Below, one piece after another: positions 5,061 through 7,383 of a stretch of 7,383 nt of DNA. The notes under the pieces are model-generated. The model was not told the origin of the DNA. It saw only the letters and a program-made list of their open reading frames with translations, and ran no database searches. The stretch covers positions 1-7,383 of the forward strand of contig JAGMDP010000199.1 of NCBI GenBank assembly GCA_023128635.1, in the 5' to 3' direction. Position numbers and translations under genes: made by a program. The stretch's first letter is position 1; every line of letters starts with the position of its first letter. Source of the DNA: Candidatus Heimdallarchaeota archaeon. Its GTDB lineage: Archaea; Asgardarchaeota; Heimdallarchaeia; JABLTI01.

Positions 5061-6296
5061 CTATTTTTCTTTGAGGAGCATTAATGTGCGAGCAGTTAAA
5101 TCACTTATAATCTCATTGTAATTTGCAAATGCCTCTATTGAATTTTTGTAATGTGAGAAGTAAGAATGAACTTCCCCTGGACCAGCATCTGCTTGTGAGA
5201 TATAATATAAGTGATCAGAGGTAGTTAGCATTCGCCATATTTGTAAGAGAGTTTTATTATTTAGTTTCTTAATTGGTTTCTCGAGGAATTTTTGATCAAC
5301 AAATGAGATATTCTGTAAGGTATTGTTCAACCAAGCACCTACATCCCTGTCGTCGGCCCAACTTATGGTTGAAAAATCATCTATTGAAATTTTACCTGCC
5401 ACAGGATAGGCATCTACTACTTCTGTTGGGGTTTTAAAATCGACTTTATCATATTTTAATAACTCTTCGGGGAGATGTTCAAGGAATTCAAAAATACCAC
5501 TTTCAGCCCATAAGTGCTCTCCTAATGATTCATAATCCATGAAAACATTAATGCAATCACCAGGGGTTGCTGCTAACCAAGATGCGTACTTGTCAGCATA
5601 AAGTGGATATTCTTCCCACCTGCCTGATCCAAATCTAAAAGCAACATCATCGCTTAAATTGTAGTTTCTTAATAAAACTTTGAGAGAAGGAGCTATCTTG
5701 CTCGAGAAGATTTGATTTGCGGTTTTACCTTTAGGTAAAATATGTTCAATACCTTCGCCCATAATTGCTTTGAAACCCATTTCGGCAGCATATTTCATAA
5801 TTGAATCATTTAAGATTAATTCCGTATTACGAAAGCTGGTTGGCTCTACTCCTAACAAATCTTTCATGAGTCTGCCATGCATGTTCACTTGTTCTTTAAA
5901 TTCCTCACGATCAACACCATAGATTGATGTTAGGGAATGATAATAAGTCTCAGCTAGGAATTCAACACAACCCGTTTCAGCTAATTGTTTGAAACTATCA
6001 ATTACATCAGGTTGATATCTTTCAGCTTGCTCGAGAACAGTACCTGTCAAACTAAAAGCAATTTTCACTTTTCGTTTGTCTTTTCTATGCTTGTCTATAG
6101 CACTCAGCCAAGTTTTATTTGCAGGCAAATAACATTTTTTAGCTACTCTTTGCATAATATCTTTGTTTAGTTCTTCGTTGAAATAGAGTTTCTCCAGATT
6201 CTTTATTGAGGAATCTTGAAAGAAACGATCTCTTCTGAAGTTTTGATTTAGACGATAAGGTTGATGGACTTGAAAGTAAAATACAACTGATGGCAT
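5061..6296 (-). CDS. Glycoside hydrolase family 57 (alpha-amylase/glucanotransferase type)
   Basis: GH57 enzymes are retaining hydrolases or transferases that act on alpha-1,4/1,6 glucans such as glycogen and starch, using an incomplete TIM barrel. Counting from the ATG at 6296 (411 residues), motif 1 is HQPYR (11-15), motif 2 is LAETYYHS (114-121), motif 3 is FRNTELILND (155-164) with E159 as the expected nucleophile, motif 4 is FMDYESLGEH (252-261) with D254 as the expected acid, and motif 5 is TSDHLYYI (359-366). All catalytic landmarks are present, so the enzyme should be active. There is no signal peptide, so it is cytoplasmic and suited to turnover of stored glucan. The length is like that of the short MJ1611-type archaeal proteins. 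A GTG at 6308 is in frame, but it lies inside GGTGA, an ideal ribosome site 8 nt ahead of the ATG, so I choose the ATG. The gene is divergent from the 6493 gene. The exact substrate is not determined. Confidence 0.9.
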   Translation of the reverse strand: MPSVVFYFQVHQPYRLNQNFRRDRFFQDSSIKNLEKLYFNEELNKDIMQRVAKKCYLPANKTWLSAIDKHRKDKRKVKIAFSLTGTVLEQAERYQPDVIDSFKQLAETGCVEFLAETYYHSLTSIYGVDREEFKEQVNMHGRLMKDLLGVEPTSFRNTELILNDSIMKYAAEMGFKAIMGEGIEHILPKGKTANQIFSSKIAPSLKVLLRNYNLSDDVAFRFGSGRWEEYPLYADKYASWLAATPGDCINVFMDYESLGEHLWAESGIFEFLEHLPEELLKYDKVDFKTPTEVVDAYPVAGKISIDDFSTISWADDRDVGAWLNNTLQNISFVDQKFLEKPIKKLNNKTLLQIWRMLTTSDHLYYISQADAGPGEVHSYFSHYKNSIEAFANYNEIISDLTARTLMLLKEK

Positions 6297-6304
6297 ATAG
6301 TTAT

Positions 6305-6309
6305 TCACC
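6305..6309 (-). promoter_or_regulatory. Shine-Dalgarno GGTGA that fixes the GH57 start
   Basis: On the minus strand GGTGA is followed by eight bases and then ATG (6296-6294). It matches the 16S anti-SD. The alternative in-frame GTG start (6308-6306) is part of this site and has no equally good site of its own. Confidence 0.6.
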
Positions 6310-6347
6310 CAGTAATTTTTTTCTTTTGGTTATCCTTTAACGCAGGA

Positions 6348-6389
6348 TTATTTCAATATAGTAATATGTTGTTTATTACATTGAAATAA
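6348..6389. repeat. 17-bp-arm inverted repeat in the divergent GH57 / PH-like promoter region
   Basis: The arms are 6348-6364 and 6373-6389. The outer ten bases, TTATTTCAAT and ATTGAAATAA, are perfectly complementary; the full 17-bp arms differ at two positions; the loop is TATGTTGT. The repeat includes ACTATATTG on the minus strand, which could be the GH57 TATA box with a start near 6332. It is therefore a candidate operator for GH57, the divergent gene, or both. The rest of the 196-nt gap shows no RNA gene. Confidence 0.6.
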
Positions 6390-6480
6390 ATTTTCTCTTC
6401 GTTTTCCGATTGTAAGCGAAATCTTTTTACAGTTAAAGATAACAAAATAGATTACCTCTAAAAAGGATATTATATTAAGC

Positions 6481-6485
6481 AGGAG
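6481..6485 (+). promoter_or_regulatory. Ribosome binding site AGGAG for the PH-like membrane protein
   Basis: AGGAG is seven bases before the ATG at 6493 and is the only good site in the leader. It supports this start. I could not pick a single convincing TATA box among the AT-rich candidates upstream. Confidence 0.55.
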
Positions 6486-6492
6486 AAATAAA

Positions 6493-6996
6493 ATGTCTAA
6501 TAATGGACCCGAATCTTTGGAGCTCTCTCCTTATTTCAAAGAAAGAATGCTGAAATCATTTATTGCTATTGTCGGACTTGTTTTAGGTATTGTTGCAATT
6601 GTTGGTGCACTAATTATTGATATAGTTACGATGGCGAAGTTCGCAGCTTTATTTTTGGGTGCTCTCTTTATTTTCATCTCCCTTTGGAGAATCCTTAGAA
6701 TAGCAACAGTTAAACTCTATATGGATGAGGAAGAAATCTGTTATCGAGATCGATTCGTATGGAGAAGAACTAATTGGTCTGAGGTTATCTCTGTTGGACG
6801 AGAAAATGACGTTGAGGAAGATGATCACCAAGGCACACTATCGAAGATAAAATCATTACTCATTTTAACTAAAGACGGTCTCAAGCAATTTGATATGTCA
6901 AGTTATTCATTAAACCATGGTATTGAAACAGTAGATAAAATAATGGATTCTCGAAGCACTACAACTGAAGATGATGAATCAACTGAAGAAGAATAA
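6493..6996 (+). CDS. Two-helix membrane protein with a cytoplasmic PH-like domain
   Basis: This is a 167-residue protein. Residues 1-20 are polar, 21-44 and 49-69 form a tight pair of transmembrane helices, 72-152 form a small soluble domain, and 153-167 form a strongly acidic, threonine-rich tail ending DDESTEEE. The soluble part (VKLYMDEEEICYRDRFVWRRTNWSEVISV, then LLILTKDGLKQFDMSSYSLN, then a helix GIETVDKIMD) has the strand pattern of the bacterial PH (bPH/DUF304-like) domains found in YdbS/YdbT-type membrane proteins: a strand reading a polypeptide 'switched on' by R/W-rich turns, then 'W..V..V', then a closing helix. The role of such proteins is poorly known; membrane stress or protein scaffolding are suggested for relatives. 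The helix pair with both ends inside places the domain in the cytoplasm. The gene is divergent from GH57 and convergent with mch. The domain call is from pattern only. Confidence 0.65.
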   Translation: MSNNGPESLELSPYFKERMLKSFIAIVGLVLGIVAIVGALIIDIVTMAKFAALFLGALFIFISLWRILRIATVKLYMDEEEICYRDRFVWRRTNWSEVISVGRENDVEEDDHQGTLSKIKSLLILTKDGLKQFDMSSYSLNHGIETVDKIMDSRSTTTEDDESTEEE

Positions 6997-7003
6997 AGCG
7001 TCA

Positions 7004-7028
7004 AGAATACCGGAAATAATAGTATTCT
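7004..7028. terminator. Bidirectional hairpin between convergent genes
   Basis: AGAATAC (7004-7010) and GTATTCT (7022-7028) form a perfect 7-bp stem with an 11-nt loop. It lies in the 51-nt gap between the stops of the PH-like gene and mch, so it could limit read-through from both sides. Only short T runs flank it (AGTTTTG on the right). Confidence 0.45.
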
Positions 7029-7047
7029 AAGTTTTGAAACCCGTGTT

Positions 7048-7383
7048 CTATTCTATTATCAAGTCTAAGTTAATTTTACCTTCATGATAGATTTTACCTG
7101 TTCGTATATCATTGATCATTATTTCTGTGGGAGCTAATAGTGTTAAATCAAATTTAGCGAAATCTTTCCCAGCTTCATTGAATAAATCCAAGAATTTCTT
7201 ACCATAAGAGGAGGAGGAATTTGAAGGAATTTTCTTGATGAGTTCAGGTAGGTTGTCATCTTGCTCAGATTTAACAATTAAGTAAAGCTTGGTACCATAA
7301 ATTAAAGCATTATTTACCCTATCATTTGAAAGCTCATTATCTTGAGACATAGGAGGAATTATCCCTGTTCCGACTGCGTGAAG
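7048..7383 (-). CDS. mch: Methenyltetrahydromethanopterin cyclohydrolase, C-terminal part (5' end outside window)
   Basis: Mch interconverts methenyl-H4MPT and formyl-H4MPT, a step of the archaeal methyl branch (Wood-Ljungdahl pathway, methanogenesis or C1 oxidation). The frame is open from 7383 to the TAG at 7050-7048, giving 111 residues, about the last third of the usual ~320-residue enzyme. The stretch VGTGIIPPMSQDN followed by RVNNALIYGTKLYLIVKSE matches the family's 'AAGIAPIAPVDPD...TNDAVLFGGRTYYYIES' region. SSYGKKFLDLFNEAGKDFAKFDLTLLAPTEIMINDIRTGKIYHEG matches the closing 'YGKPFYDVFREADYDFYKID...APAEVVINDLRTGEVFRAG' region of methanogen Mch. The ATG at 7350 is internal: the eleven codons upstream in the same frame are conserved Mch sequence, so it is not the start. 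The subunit is cytoplasmic and forms trimers in characterised homologues. Confidence 0.9.
   Translation of the reverse strand, partial: LHAVGTGIIPPMSQDNELSNDRVNNALIYGTKLYLIVKSEQDDNLPELIKKIPSNSSSSYGKKFLDLFNEAGKDFAKFDLTLLAPTEIMINDIRTGKIYHEGKINLDLIIE

Noticed and set aside
5985..6170. 61-residue plus-strand frame opposite GH57
   Set aside because: It is antisense to the conserved N-terminal half of a full-length GH57 gene and has no ribosome site.
6649..6831. 60-residue minus-strand frame opposite the PH-like gene
   Set aside because: The sense gene has a good ribosome site and coherent domain pattern; the antisense frame has neither.
7048..7350. A complete 100-residue gene starting at ATG 7350
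   Set aside because: The upstream in-frame codons read LHAVGTGIIPP, which is Mch family sequence, so the methionine is internal. The AGGAGG seen beside it is on the plus strand and is not a ribosome site for this gene.

Overview
The window (7,383 nt, AT-rich, compact) reads as a piece of an archaeal chromosome. Reasons: a methanopterin-dependent C1 enzyme (the C-terminal part of methenyl-H4MPT cyclohydrolase, mch) at the right edge; an RPA32-like OB-fold plus winged-helix protein; an MJ1611-type GH57 glycosidase; TATA-like boxes ahead of genes; GGTG/GGAG-type Shine-Dalgarno sites; and cell-surface proteins carried on a single C-terminal membrane helix and rich in N-X-S/T sequons. Low GC plus an H4MPT pathway plus RPA fits an Asgard (Lokiarchaeia-like) genome or another mesophilic archaeon. 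That placement is inference; no rRNA or marker in the window fixes it.

Layout, left to right. (1) Positions 1-376 (+) hold the C-terminal end of a membrane-anchored surface protein. (2) Positions 473-2440 (+) are a likely two-gene operon: a thioredoxin-CcdA fusion that would carry reducing power across the membrane, followed 27 nt later by a small exported beta-rich protein with a CX7C pair. A hairpin and T tract close the unit. (3) An OsmC-family thiol peroxidase-like gene (-) is divergent from a conserved, unnamed alpha/beta protein (+, 3048-3830); they share a 119-nt promoter region. (4) A double hairpin terminator and a dyad precede the RPA32-like gene (+, 3968-4654), which converges on (5) a stand-alone feoA (-). 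The feoA promoter carries a 19-bp dyad that closely resembles the DtxR/IdeR iron box. (6) A GH57 amylase-type gene (-) is divergent from a two-helix membrane protein with a PH-like domain (+). Their shared 196-nt intergenic region holds a 17-bp-arm inverted repeat. (7) A hairpin separates that gene from convergent mch (-), which runs off the right edge.

The genes do not form one pathway. The themes are extracytoplasmic thiol redox (Trx-CcdA, CX7C protein, possibly OsmC), iron uptake under a likely metal-dependent repressor, C1 metabolism, polysaccharide turnover and ssDNA handling. I see no mobile element, CRISPR array, tRNA or rRNA. No gene-free stretch exceeds 200 nt. The observations most worth following are the iron-box-like feoA operator, the rearranged DsbD-like pair, and the unnamed 260-residue protein with CoA-transferase/LUD-like motifs.
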